Assembly (NCBI RefSeq): GCF_001638985.1
Contig: NW_017265136.1
Coordinates: 1,720,269 to 1,784,268, forward strand
DNA from: Phycomyces blakesleeanus NRRL 1555(-)
Taxonomy: Eukaryota; Mucoromycota; Mucoromycetes; Mucorales; Phycomycetaceae
Length of the DNA: 64,000 nt
Direction of reading: 5' to 3'
The notes under the pieces were generated by a model. The model worked only from the letters and a program-made list of their open reading frames with translations. It had not been told where the DNA came from and made no database searches. The translations under genes were made by a program, and so were the position numbers. Numbering within the stretch: position 1 is the first letter of the stretch; every line of letters begins with the position of its first letter. Below, in pieces: positions 54,040-64,000 of this stretch.

Positions 54040-54106
54040 TTAAAGGCGCGGCAGAAGCTGACTGGTTCAATCCAGTAAAGTTATATACTTTAGGCCACGC
54101 CTTTTA
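54040..54106. other. cluster of nested hairpins upstream of the TM9SF gene
   Basis: Outer arms TTAAAGGCGCGGC (54040-54052) and GGCCACGCCTTTTA (54093-54106) pair with few mismatches. Inside are two perfect small stems, ACTGG/CCAGT and TAAAGT/ACTTTA. The block is GC-richer than its surroundings and lies about 140-210 bp before the ATG. It is too short for a tRNA. It may be a promoter element or a structured 5' leader. Confidence 0.4.
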
Positions 54107-54247
54107 TCCTCTTTTTTTATTCTTTTTTTTTAGTTTACCCTTCCTTTCCACTGTCACTGCCACTTCCATCTTTTTACCACCCCCCTTTTTTTGTTGGTTC
54201 TTATTTTATTTTCTATCTCCACTCTTTCTTCTCATCATCTATTCGTC

Positions 54248-56817
54248 ATGATCCCGAGAGGTCTAGCAGCGACCTTTCTATGCTTTGTCCTCTGCACAAG
54301 TCTCGTCTCAGGCTTTTACCTACCAGGTGTTGCCCCTCACGACTATGCTGAAGGAGACCCTGTAAAGGTTTTCGTGAATTCATTGACACCAATGTCCAAT
54401 TCTCAACTTAAATCCGTCATTTCATACGACTACTATGATCCCCGTTTCCACTTTTGCAGACCAGAAAATGACTTAATAGAAGTTCCCGAGAGTCTTGGAA
54501 GTGTACTCTTTGGTGACCGAATCATGGGAACAAGTTTCGAGGTACCTCTTCTTCTTCTTATTCTTCTTTTAGTTTGAGGTTATATACATATATATATATA
54601 TGCGTGTATACATATACAATATAAGATTTACACCAAACCACCTTACGTACCTACTCTACAAAATAAAATATCAAATACTTACAGCTTCTTTTCTTTTCTC
54701 TTTTTTCTTTTAGCTGTTTATGAAAAAGAACGAAACCTGCAAATCACTGTGCATCACTAAACCTATCCCTAAGAAGGATACTGCTTTCATCAACCAGTGC
54801 ATTGCTGAGGATTATTCTCTCAACTGGTTCATTGATGGTCTTCCGGCTGCTCACCGCAAGCAGGACGAGCGCACTGACGAAGAATACTGGAACATTGGAT
54901 TCCAACTTGGATCGGGTGGAAAGGAATCACCGGTATTGAACAACCACTACGATATCTATATCCATTATCATGAGCGTACAACTCAGGCAAATCGAGTTGT
55001 TGGTGTTGTTGTCGTCCCATCGAGCAAAGACACCAAATTGGAGGGTGGTAAACCTGTCTGTAAGATCTCTAATGAAGCCTTTAAATTGAACCCTGAGGGT
55101 GGTTCGGAAGTGGTATATACCTACAGCGTGTATTGGATCGTAAGTTGTTTTTTCTTTGTGTGGTGTGTGTTTGTTTTGAAGCTTCTATTGAAGCTGATTA
55201 TACTATTTGATGAGCATAAACGAGAGATAGAGAAAAGTTCTTTACTAACTGATAATTATGCTTATCGTATTCTATCATTTTTTTGCCTTATAGCCCTCCG
55301 CCACTGCATGGGCTACACGTTGGGACAATTATTTGCACATACTTGATCCTTCGATCCACTGGTTCTCGCTTGTTAATTCCATTGTCATTGTCCTTTTCTT
55401 GACTGGTATGGTTGCAATGATCCTTATCCGTGCCCTTCACAAGGATATTTCCCGTTACAACGCCGTCGAGGCTCAGGTAAGACAAGATTTTGCCACATCG
55501 CAGGTTTCGATCCAATCTCACTCAATCGTAAATATTATTTATATATACTATGTGTAGGAAGATGTCCAGGAAGATTATGGCTGGAAGCTTGTGCACGGTG
55601 ATGTTTTCCGTGCTCCAACACATCCTATGCTACTGTCTGTATTTGTGGGTAGTGGTGCTCAATTGATGGTCATGACTGCATTGACTTTGAGTAAGTGGAT
55701 CGGATAAGTAATGTTATATATAAGAAACTTTCAAGGGAAATTAAGCTGATGATTATGGGGGCTCTCTTTTTTCTTAGTGTTTGCTGTTCTTGGTTTCCTT
55801 TCACCTTCAAACCGTGGTGCTCTTGGAACTGTTATGGTGATATTCTTTATGGTCTGTGGCTGTATCTCTGGATACGTGTCTGCTCGTATTTATAAGATGA
55901 ACGGCGGTGAACAATGGAAGCTGAATGTGCTGCTGGCGGCTACCTTGTTTCCTAGGTAAGACTGAGATAGTCTATTTTTTGTCGAGTTTATATTGATTAG
56001 AAGAAAAAAAAAAACTAAAATCTGAAAACTCAAATTTATGCATTTACAGTATGCTCTTGGTCTCTTTGTTTGTTCTCAACTTTGTCTTCATCGGCTTACA
56101 ATCCTCGGGTGCTGTTCCCTTTGGTACAATCATGGTTGTTCTCGGGATGTTTGGCTTGATCTACATCCCTCTCAGTGTTGCTGGATCTTACCTTGGTTTC
56201 CGTAAACCTCGTATTGAACATCCCGTCCGTACTAACCAGATTCCTCGCCAGATTCCTGATCAGCCTCTCTATCTTCGCAGTGTGCCCTCAATTATGATGG
56301 GCGGTATCTTGCCCTTTGGAGCCATCTTCATTGAGCTCTATTTTATTATGAACAGCATCTGGTTCCATCGTATTTACTACGGAATTGGCTTCCTGTTCTT
56401 GGTATTCATTGTCCTCATCCTGACATGCTCCCAGGTTACTATTCTGATGTGCTACTTCCATCTCTGTAACGAGGACTATCACTGGTCCTGGAGAGCATTC
56501 TTAACCTCGGGTGCAGCTGGATTGTACGTCTTTTTGTACGCTGTGCTTTATTATTTTACCAAGCTTGAGTTCCGCACATTCACAAGTTCGGTGCTCTATT
56601 TTGGATATTCCTCTATCATCAGTGTCATGCTCGGTATCATGACAGGTAAGATTTTTTATTACTATTAATGGGATAATAAGAGAAAAAATGTTAGTCAGAG
56701 AATCTCACACAAACCTTTATTTTTCTTTGTTTCTTTTTAATAATAATAGGAACAATTGGTTACCTTGCCTGCTTGGTATTCTTGCAGAGAATCTTTGCAA
56801 GCATCAAGGTGGATTAG
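54248..56817 (+). CDS. TM9SF / EMP70 nonaspanin family protein, 625 aa
   Basis: Exons: 54248-54541, 54714-55139, 55294-55476, 55558-55690, 55778-55955, 56050-56645, 56750-56817; all GT-AG and in phase. A signal peptide (about residues 1-22, ending SLVSG) leads to the family's mature start FYLPG. The large lumenal domain has paired Cys ([16 protein letters not shown]) and WFIDGLPAA. Nine membrane segments follow, with the conserved [18 protein letters not shown] and [20 protein letters not shown] region, [26 protein letters not shown] and [16 protein letters not shown]. The C-terminus is KVD, which fits the KxD/E motif reported to bind COPI and keep TM9SF proteins in the Golgi. Members act in Golgi/endosomal sorting, adhesion and glycosphingolipid handling. 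The ATG at 54248 was chosen because the frame further upstream has no ATG. Confidence 0.95.
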
Positions 56818-57678
56818 ACATACACTTTTTGCTTGAATTGAAACAATACCATAATAGTAATAAAAGAAATAATAAAAATAATATATATATATATATCAAA
56901 GCAAAGATTTATTAAGATCCCAATCATTATACATAGTATATGTGTGTGTGTTTAAAAAGCAAGAAACAGTTCCTGTGAGTCCTATTGTAATGAGATTACA
57001 ATAAAACCTTTATTGTAATTAAATCTGTATTCACTTTCTTTGTAACTCGGTGAAGCGCATTCTAACATTAAAGTAAACAAAAATACAACCAAACCTTTTT
57101 GTTAATGACAGTATTTGAAGTTGTTTAAGCTTCCATTTTGTTTTTGATTTCTTTAAAAACAAAGATTTAGTAACTATAGTCTACATATCCCTGCAACCTA
57201 AAATGAATTCGTCTTTTACACCAAGTATAGACCTGCTGCTGCTGCTACTTATGCTGCTGCTGTAGATATGTATTTATAGGTAATTGACAAATAATTGCTT
57301 AACAATCACCGTTCTTTTATTTTAAACCCTTTGTCAGACTTCATGTTCTTTAGTAATATATTAAATAACCATTGAAATGGTATGAGATTTAACTCATACA
57401 TGTACACATGTGGATATGTATGTGCACACACACATACATATAGATGCTATGGCTGAGCTGCAGAGAAATTAAACTTAAAACACTGGGACATTGAAGACAT
57501 TATAATTGAAACACTGTGGCATTGAAGACATTGAAGATAGTGATATTGAAACACTGGGAACAAGGTGCATTGACGTAACATTTAGTCGGACATGAAATAA
57601 GTATTTTATCTCCCTTTCTTCCTGCGTTTACTGTCCCATCATTATTATTTTATTTTATTATTTTACACTGGCTGGACC
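56818..57678. other. intergenic region with degenerate ATTGAAACACTG repeats
   Basis: About 57470-57560 holds three or four irregular copies of ATTGAAACACTGGGACATTG or parts of it. The rest is AT-rich, with TATG and CACACA microsatellites. No gene seen. Confidence 0.6.
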
Positions 57679-59596
57679 ATGAGCAGCATTGACAATCAAT
57701 CCCATTCACCCGACCCACAAGGAGGAGGAGGAGAAGAGAGAGAAAGAGAAGAAGGAGAAGAAGGACCTTCAACAAGCTTTGACTACTCACCGCGTCACTC
57801 AGAAATCACAGTGGATGAGCCAGACCGACCCTTAGTAGAACAAAGCACCCCTCTATCAAGATCATATTCACAAGAGAGCGTCGTCAGTACTCAGTCTGCT
57901 CCACCGCCATATGAGCTCTACCCACGGGCGAGGTCATTAGGTGGACGTATTTACAACTGGCTGCGGAAGATTCCACGATTTGGGACCCATCAAGCCATCT
58001 ATCTCCCCACTCTCCCCACTCATCGCCCCTTTCGAAGTGATTCTCATTCAACAGCGTCCTCATCCGCTGATTCAATTGCTTCTTCTAATCACACCCCATG
58101 GTGCGTCTCATTCTATGAACGTATCTACAATGCTTGCCCCACTTCACCTCGTTTTGTGCTGACAGGCCATATGGCTCGTCTCCGAACCCTTCTTCTTTGT
58201 ATCTCATTTTCGTTTCTCTTCTTGTTCTCCTTTCTTCTATTCTGTGCAGTCTATTTTTCACCTGCACCACTTCCTTCGCCTGTAGTTCCCGATAAGGTTG
58301 CTCTTTCATCCGCGAATTTCCTGACCCTCAATATCTTTATGCGTCCACCCGGCATTCAAAACAACTGGTCGGATTACAAGGACGACAGATTGGACTACAT
58401 TGTGCGCTTTGTACTGCCAAAGTACGACGTCATAGCTTTTCAGGAATCTTTTGCATTTGGTACCCGTCGAAAGGACCATTTGATTAAAGAAGCTAGGGCT
58501 CTTGGATTCAATCATCATGTTGAATCCGATAGACATTTTCCTTGGGAGCTTGCAGTTGACGGTGGTCTTTTGCTTCTTTCCAGATTTCCTATTCTTGAGT
58601 CTAATGTGGTTGAATATCCTCGGGGTGCGCACAGTGATTGGTAAATTCAGAAATTCTTTTTTTTTCTCCTTCTTTTTCTTCTTTTCTTCCTCTCTCCTCT
58701 TTTCCTGATATGTATATATGTATATATACCTATACACACATACCAAAACAACAACTGTGCAACACAAACTGACTCGCCTGTTTTCGTTTTTATCCTGTAG
58801 GCTAGCACGTAAAGGAGCCTTACATAGTTTAATCCAATTGAAACCAGGATACTCCATGCATATTTATACAACACATGCTCAAGCATCTTACGAGCCAGAT
58901 AATATGGGTGATGTTCACATTCGACTGTCACAATTTGCAGGATTACATTCTTTGATGCGCAACACTGCCAAGGAAGACAATTTTCCAATTTTACTTATGG
59001 GCGATCTCAACGTTGATGCGTCTGTTCACAAAGTCGATGAGCCAATCACACGCCCTTCAAAGGAGAGTGGGTACGAGTACAAGTTAATGATGGGAGTATT
59101 GTCTGGAGAGGGTGCTCAGATTAAGGAAGGAGGTGGGCGTCTCTATGAGGACCCTGAGTGGTCATTGCAGCTGGAAGATATTGTCTACAAGACCCACAAG
59201 CACCACCCGGTTACCTTTGGAGATGTGATTGAGGTTGATGGCGAATTTGTTCCAGCAGAGACGGTCTTGACCGATGCAAGTGAGATGATGACTATGGAAA
59301 GTATCGATCGAATGCTGTGGGCAAGCCGTGGATCCGATAGGTTTGAAGTCAAATCTGTCGTTTTGGAGAAGTTTTTGATCAGGGAGAACAAGGCACTAGG
59401 TGATGATGAGAAAGAAGCCATACCGTTTACTCAAATTTCAGGTAAGAGAGAATTTTAAATAAGAGATGTAAAAGAAGATAAAATATCAATTTAACAAAGA
59501 AATATATCGACTGACTGATAAACCATTTGTTTCTTTTTTTATGTATTTAATTTGATAGATCATTATGGATTAAGTTGTGTTTTGGAAATATTATGA
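57679..59596 (+). CDS. membrane-anchored neutral-sphingomyelinase-like phosphodiesterase (EEP superfamily), 546 aa
   Basis: Exons: 57679-58640, 58801-59441, 59559-59596 (phases 2 and 1). A hydrophilic cytosolic N-terminus rich in Glu, Ser and Pro is followed by one strong membrane helix at about 168-195, and then an endonuclease/exonuclease/phosphatase fold. Visible catalytic landmarks are Asn218 in LTLNIFMRPP, the metal-binding Glu256 in AFQESF, a GGLLLLSRFPI block, His346 in TTHAQ, Asp389 and Asn391 in MGDLNVD, and the terminal Asp535-His536 in DHYGLSC. The LTLNIFMRPPGI and ARKGAL segments point to the nSMase/ISC1-like branch, which cleaves sphingomyelin or inositol-phosphosphingolipids to ceramide. 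The last exon is only 38 nt but carries the catalytic His. A type II topology with the enzyme on the lumenal or outer side is inferred. Confidence 0.85.
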
Positions 59597-59752
59597 TAGT
59601 GTTAGATGATTGCTTTTCTTTTTCTTTATATAAATAAATAAATGCATACACATATATAAAATGTCGTCCATTATCAAAACATCCAATAAGCCTGTTTTTC
59701 TCTCTCTCTCTCTTTTGTCTATCAACCTCTTTCCACCATCTTCTTGTCATTA

Positions 59753-60202
59753 ATGTACAACAATTGGTCCAAGCGCGCTAATATAGTTTCTTCGTTTTTA
59801 CACTGGTACAAGATAGAAAGCATTGTCGACTATCTCCAGAGTCTTCGTGACTATATTATTCATCCTGGAGATGATCATAAAAATATAAAGGCCATTCCCA
59901 CTTTGGTCCGAACCGAATGCCCTGTGGGTACAGAATCCCGCTTTCCGGAAGATGGATTGTTCGTCTGTCAAGGATATGGAAAATGGGGTCTAAAAATCGA
60001 CATTATCCAAATATTTGTTGACACAATCGTGCACCCAAAGAGACTCGAACGAAGCTATTGGAATTTAAGCTCCCAAGGTCAATCAGAGGAAATTCTACTG
60101 AGTCTCATTGATGATCTATTTCAAATCATCGAGCAAATGAGTGACGTCGTGGATAGAGCTAGTTTTGAGAAACGATATGGCCTTCAATGGGTGGACCTAT
60201 GA
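59753..60202 (+). CDS. hypothetical protein, 149 aa, just downstream of the SMase-like gene
   Basis: Single-exon frame from the first ATG (59753), 156 bp after the sphingomyelinase-like stop, on the same strand. Composition is protein-like throughout: WSKRANIVSSFLHWYKIES, TECPVGTESRFPEDGLFVC, GYGKWGLKIDIIQIFVDTIV, and a helical C-terminus (EEILLSLIDDLFQIIEQMSD). There is no signal peptide or membrane helix. I recognise no family. The spacing leaves little room for a separate promoter, so it might be expressed from the SMase 3' region or be read through from it. Its end, QWVDL, is followed by a normal AT-rich 3' flank. Confidence 0.6.
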   Translation: MYNNWSKRANIVSSFLHWYKIESIVDYLQSLRDYIIHPGDDHKNIKAIPTLVRTECPVGTESRFPEDGLFVCQGYGKWGLKIDIIQIFVDTIVHPKRLERSYWNLSSQGQSEEILLSLIDDLFQIIEQMSDVVDRASFEKRYGLQWVDL

Positions 60203-60602
60203 TCGTCCTCCAAACAATCCCATCTTTGTAACATATAGAGTGAAAGGGTAAATAAATAATTAAAGTTTCCTTCGGCCAAAAGGAACAGGACCGGGAAATT
60301 TAAATAAGTAAGAAAAATAATAAAAAATGGCCGCATAATTGCTATTCAATTCTCCTTTGATCCGACCTCCATATAATTTACTATTGAAAACACACGCACA
60401 CACACACAAAAAGAGGGGAAAATAAATATAAAAAATAGTAATAATTAAATTTCAATTGAAAAAAGTTTATTTGCCATATATATATATAAGCTTGATTAGA
60501 AAACTCCAGAAAAAAATATCAAACAATTCATTCAACAACCTCTCTTTCTCTTTCTCTTATTCTTTTCAAACAAGAACGTACCTCTTTAAATACAAAACAA
60601 AA
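60203..60602. promoter_or_regulatory. intergenic/promoter region of the fuconate dehydratase gene
   Basis: Contains a TATATATATATAAG stretch at about 60476-60490 that could act as a TATA element. A CT-rich leader (CTCTCTTTCTCTTTCTCTTA, 60541-60560) precedes the ATG, as in many well-expressed fungal genes. An ACACAC run lies near 60390-60405. Confidence 0.45.
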
Positions 60603-62064
60603 ATGGTTAACCAGGATATCACCATCACCAGCTATGAAGTTCGCGACATTCGCTTCCCTACCTCCAAGCACCTCGATGGTTCTGATGCTATGAACAAGGA
60701 CCCTGACTACTCTGCCGCTTATGTCATCTTCTACACTGATTCCGATATCGAAGGCCATGGCATGACCTTCACCTGTGGCCGTGGAACTGAAGTCTGCTGC
60801 AGTGCTATTGAAGCCTTGTCTGTCAAGTTTGTCAACAAGAAGTTGAGTGAGCTCACTGTCGACATGCGCGCCACTCACCAGATCTGCACTGGCGACTCCC
60901 AGCTGCGTTGGATCGGTCCTGAAAAGGGTGCTATTCACTTGGCCACTGGCGCTGTTATCAACGCCATCTGGGACTTGTGGGCCAAGGCCGAGAAGAAGCC
61001 TGTCTGGAAACTCGTTGCCGACATGACTCCTGAGCAGTTTGTCCAGTCCATCGATTTCCGTTACATCACTGATGCCATCACTCCCGAGGAAGCATTGGAG
61101 ATCTTGCGTGAGAACGCACCCACAAAGGCTATCCGTGAAGCGGAGATGCGTGCCAAGGGTTACCCCGCTTACACAACCTCTGCTGGTTGGCTCGGTATGT
61201 ATTCAGTGCCATGTGCATAAATGGCTGTATTTTAATATTATAAAAATCAAATAGGTTACAGTGATGACAAGGTTCGCAGACTCTGTCGTGAGGCTAAGGA
61301 GCAGGGCTTCACTCACTTTAAGCAGAAGGTCGGAAGTGATAAGGCCAGCGATATCAGACGTGCTGCCTTGATCCGTTCCGAGATTGGATACGACAGTGTC
61401 TTGATGATGGATGCTAACCAGGTCTGGGATGTCAAGGAGGCCATTGACTGGATGGAGGATCTCCTTCCTTACAAGCCTCTCTTTATCGAGGAGCCCACTT
61501 CTCCCGATGATGTTTTGGGTCACGCTACCATTCGCAAGGCTCTCTACCCTCGCACTCGTGTTGCCACTGGTGAGCACATCCAGAACCGCGTCATCTTCAA
61601 GCAGCTCTTCCAGGCCAACGCCATTGATTTCTGCCAGATTGACTCGTGCCGCGTTGGTGGTGTAAATGAGATTTTGGCTATCTTGCTCATGGCCAAGAAG
61701 TTCAACATCCCTGTCTGCCCCCATGCTGGTGGCGTTGGTCTCTGCGAGTATGTCCAGCATTTGTCTTTGATCGATTACATCTGTGTGTCTGCCTCTACCG
61801 AGGGTCGTGTTCTTGAATATGTTGATCACTTGCATGAACATTTCTTGGAGCCTGTTGTGATGAACAACGGTCGCTATGTAGCTCCGCTGGCGAGTGGTAA
61901 GTAAAACATATATATATATATATTGAAATAAGTGTTTCTGGGAGAGTTTGTGTGAATCATTTTCTGACGGTTTGTTTTGGATAATAGGCTACAGCATCCA
62001 AATGAAGCGTGAATCCATCGAGGACTACACATTCCCTACTGGAAAGGTCCACCGTGACGCATAA
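60603..62064 (+). CDS. L-fuconate dehydratase (ENOSF1-type, enolase superfamily), 436 aa
   Basis: Exons: 60603-61194, 61255-61896, 61988-62064 (phases 1 and 1). The start RDIRFPTSKHLDGSDAMNKD and the LRWIGPEKGAIHLATGAVIN region match ENOSF1/FucD orthologs closely. Catalytic residues of the mandelate-racemase-like barrel are present: Lys220 and Lys222 (FKQKVG), metal ligands Asp250 (MMDANQ), Glu276 (IEEPTSPDD) and Glu304 (ATGEH), Asp327 (QIDSCR) and the base His354 (CPHAGG). Known family members dehydrate L-fuconate and related sugar acids to 2-keto-3-deoxy acids in the cytosol or mitochondrion. Codons in this gene are notably C-ending compared with the neighbouring AT-rich DNA, suggesting high expression. 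Length agrees with the family (about 440). Confidence 0.95.
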
Positions 62065-64000
62065 AGAGGATAGCTTATACTATACTATATACTATGTTTC
62101 TTTCTTTTATGTTTTGAGCTATTACTACTGTATGAACAAGCCTTTTGTTTTTGTTTTTCTTCTTTATTTTCTGTTTCTTTTTTGTTACAAAATATACTTC
62201 CCTTATTTACCATATTCCCAAGTACCAAGACTGAGATCGAATGCAATTGAGACTTTATAGTATAAAGAAAATGAATATTCACTAATTTATAGCGGAGAAA
62301 CTACTGGAAAAGGTGGGGAAAAATCTATATATTTAGTTTATATATTTAACCAGCTCTAGCCAAGTCCCAGATTTCCCCTCCAATTTTGAGGAGAGGTGCT
62401 TTAGTCTAATTTCTATCAAACACAATAAGAAAAAGGACAGGTAAAAGAAAAGCTATTCAATAACTTTTTGGGCAGAATACACACATAAAAACAGACATAT
62501 ATATAATGTAAAGGGAGTATCTTTTTTACTGCTCTTGTTAATTAATGACTGTAAATTATAAAGCTCTTTTAGTTATTTGACTTTCACACCTAACGATAGA
62601 TTGTTTTCTAAGAGAATTAAAAATATATTGAATCAACTGTATTAACTTTGATGTCAAATTTTTGGAAGATTTGTCAATACTTTTTCTTTTGGATGTAGTA
62701 CTATTGCCTTTAAGCCTTGAACCGTTTCACTGAAATTCCAAGTCGGTTTCTTTCTTTTGTTTTTGTATAACTCAAAAAGGTCGGTGCTATTTCTTGTTTT
62801 CTAATTCTTGATCTGTCTACGCCTACAATTTTTTACATACGCGGCTTATTACTTTACCCCTGTAGAATACTCTTTATTATTTTACTCTAGCTTATATCAA
62901 GACTTTTGACATTATAATTAAATATAACTGCAGTATACATAGACCGGCTAAATAATCATCTCTTTCAATTATCACAAGGGATGAACGGAATTTATGCTGC
63001 ACAACAGCTCATTTTCAACTACTTATTTAAAATAACCAACAGCTTTAACATTATTTACGAGATATGATACAATTATATCAAAAGAAGCTTGCTTAAGGCT
63101 TCAGGAGGTAATGAAAGGCTCGAAAATTGGAATTTGCAATGGTGAAAATAGTATTACTGGTATGCCTACTATCAATAAGCAATCTCGGTGTGTGTGTATG
63201 TATATAACAGATTACAAAAGAATACATGATAACTTGTCTTGATAGCTGGTAATAATTTCTTTTAGAATACTAAATGTATCCATATTCTAGAAAAGTAACC
63301 ATATAAACTTCGATGCATGTCAATTATAAATTTCTGCAGCGATATTCAATAGAAAAGGCTAGCAACAAACTAACAATAAATCAGGATTGTGCCAAAAAAA
63401 AACTTAAACACTAAATTACACCAATGTATTTTATTATGGTGTCTTCCTGTATTTATTATTACCAAGTATTATTTAAAGTACTGCGTATAACAGTAATATA
63501 AAGAGTTGTATGTGTGCTCAGTTGGATACCCCAAGAAATATAGATGTTTACGATTTGATAAAATCGATTATAGTAATATTAATGTTCTGGAGTATATCAG
63601 ATCTTGTGTGGTTAATAATTCCGGGCTGTCCTATTGGATCCGGAATTGATAAACCCGAATCTAACGCAAAGATGTCTATCGTGTCGTGTTGTCTCGTGTT
63701 GTATTGTATGGTGTTTGTCACTGGTCACTGTTTGGATTAGTTGACCCTAAGTTAAGAGTAAGGGACGAAGGGAGAATTAAGCCCACTACATCGCCTTTTA
63801 GGAGATTTTATAAGCATCTCAATTGCCATGATACACCCTCGAATAAAAGGCTAAAAGTAATGAAACACGGTCTGTCTTTTTTCTTGTTTCTTAAAGGTAG
63901 TCGCTATCTGTACATACCTTGTACAAAGTTCTTTTTCTTTGTGTGTACGTATTTACCGTACTGCAAAAACATTAATTTATAGGATGTTTAAAGGGGTGCC
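62065..64000. other. AT-rich intergenic region to window end
   Basis: No spliceable coding signal found. Overlapping ORFs at 63510-63740 and 63686-63982 look random in composition. A 5' or 3' part of an off-window gene cannot be excluded. Confidence 0.5.

Noticed and set aside
54041..54101. tRNA-like block with GGTTCAATCC and paired GGCGCGG/CCACGCC ends
   Set aside because: Only about 57 nt between the would-be acceptor strands, no proper A box, and the T-loop would have six bases instead of seven.

Overview
This window looks like nuclear DNA from a fungus, most likely an early-diverging filamentous one (Mucoromycota/Mucorales); no species can be named from sequence alone. The reasons are a strongly AT-rich background, genes split by many short GT-AG introns with strong GTAAGT-type donors, a WC-2-type PAS/GATA photoreceptor-partner gene, a CipC-family stress protein, a fungal COX7-like subunit and a probable WRKY-type zinc-finger gene (a class I recall only from some early-diverging fungi, not from yeasts). 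All gene models were spliced by hand from consensus splice sites, checking that the phase carries over at every junction.

Layout. 1-10.5 kb is a repeat nest: an identical-arm inverted repeat (arms of at least 767 bp), decayed relatives of it, a MITE-like element, and one gene (4.0-6.0 kb, minus) for a 605-aa low-complexity protein made of Cys-containing 8-residue repeats and a proline-rich tail. 11.3-14.2 kb (minus) encodes a divergent importin-alpha-like ARM protein and 17.3-19.9 kb (plus) a DHA1-type MFS transporter. This gene pair lies between two inverted copies of a roughly 500-bp repeat. 24.0-25.5 kb (plus) is the WC-2-like gene, with a duplicated GATCGAGGATCGAA motif about 200 bp upstream. 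26.3-30.1 kb (minus) holds a COX7-like subunit and the DEAD-box ribosome-biogenesis helicase Drs1. 34.5-36.8 kb (minus) is a Gln/Asn-rich protein ending in a WRKY-like zinc finger. 44.2-44.9 kb (minus) is a CipC-family gene whose start codon is itself split by an intron. 48.6-48.9 kb (minus) is a small unknown gene.

From 50 kb on all genes are on the plus strand: an UNC93-like MFS protein (50.1-51.7), a TM9SF/EMP70 nonaspanin (54.2-56.8), a membrane-anchored neutral-sphingomyelinase-like phosphodiesterase (57.7-59.6), an unknown 149-aa protein (59.8-60.2) and an ENOSF1-type L-fuconate dehydratase (60.6-62.1). Two large stretches (36.8-44.2 and 44.9-48.5 kb) show no convincing gene.

The genes do not form one pathway. 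They are an ordinary eukaryotic mixture: nuclear import, ribosome assembly, respiration, transport, light-signalling transcription, sphingolipid and sugar-acid metabolism. The least ordinary items are the WRKY-like factor, the Cys-periodic repeat protein, the split start codon of the CipC gene, and the perfect long palindrome at the left edge.
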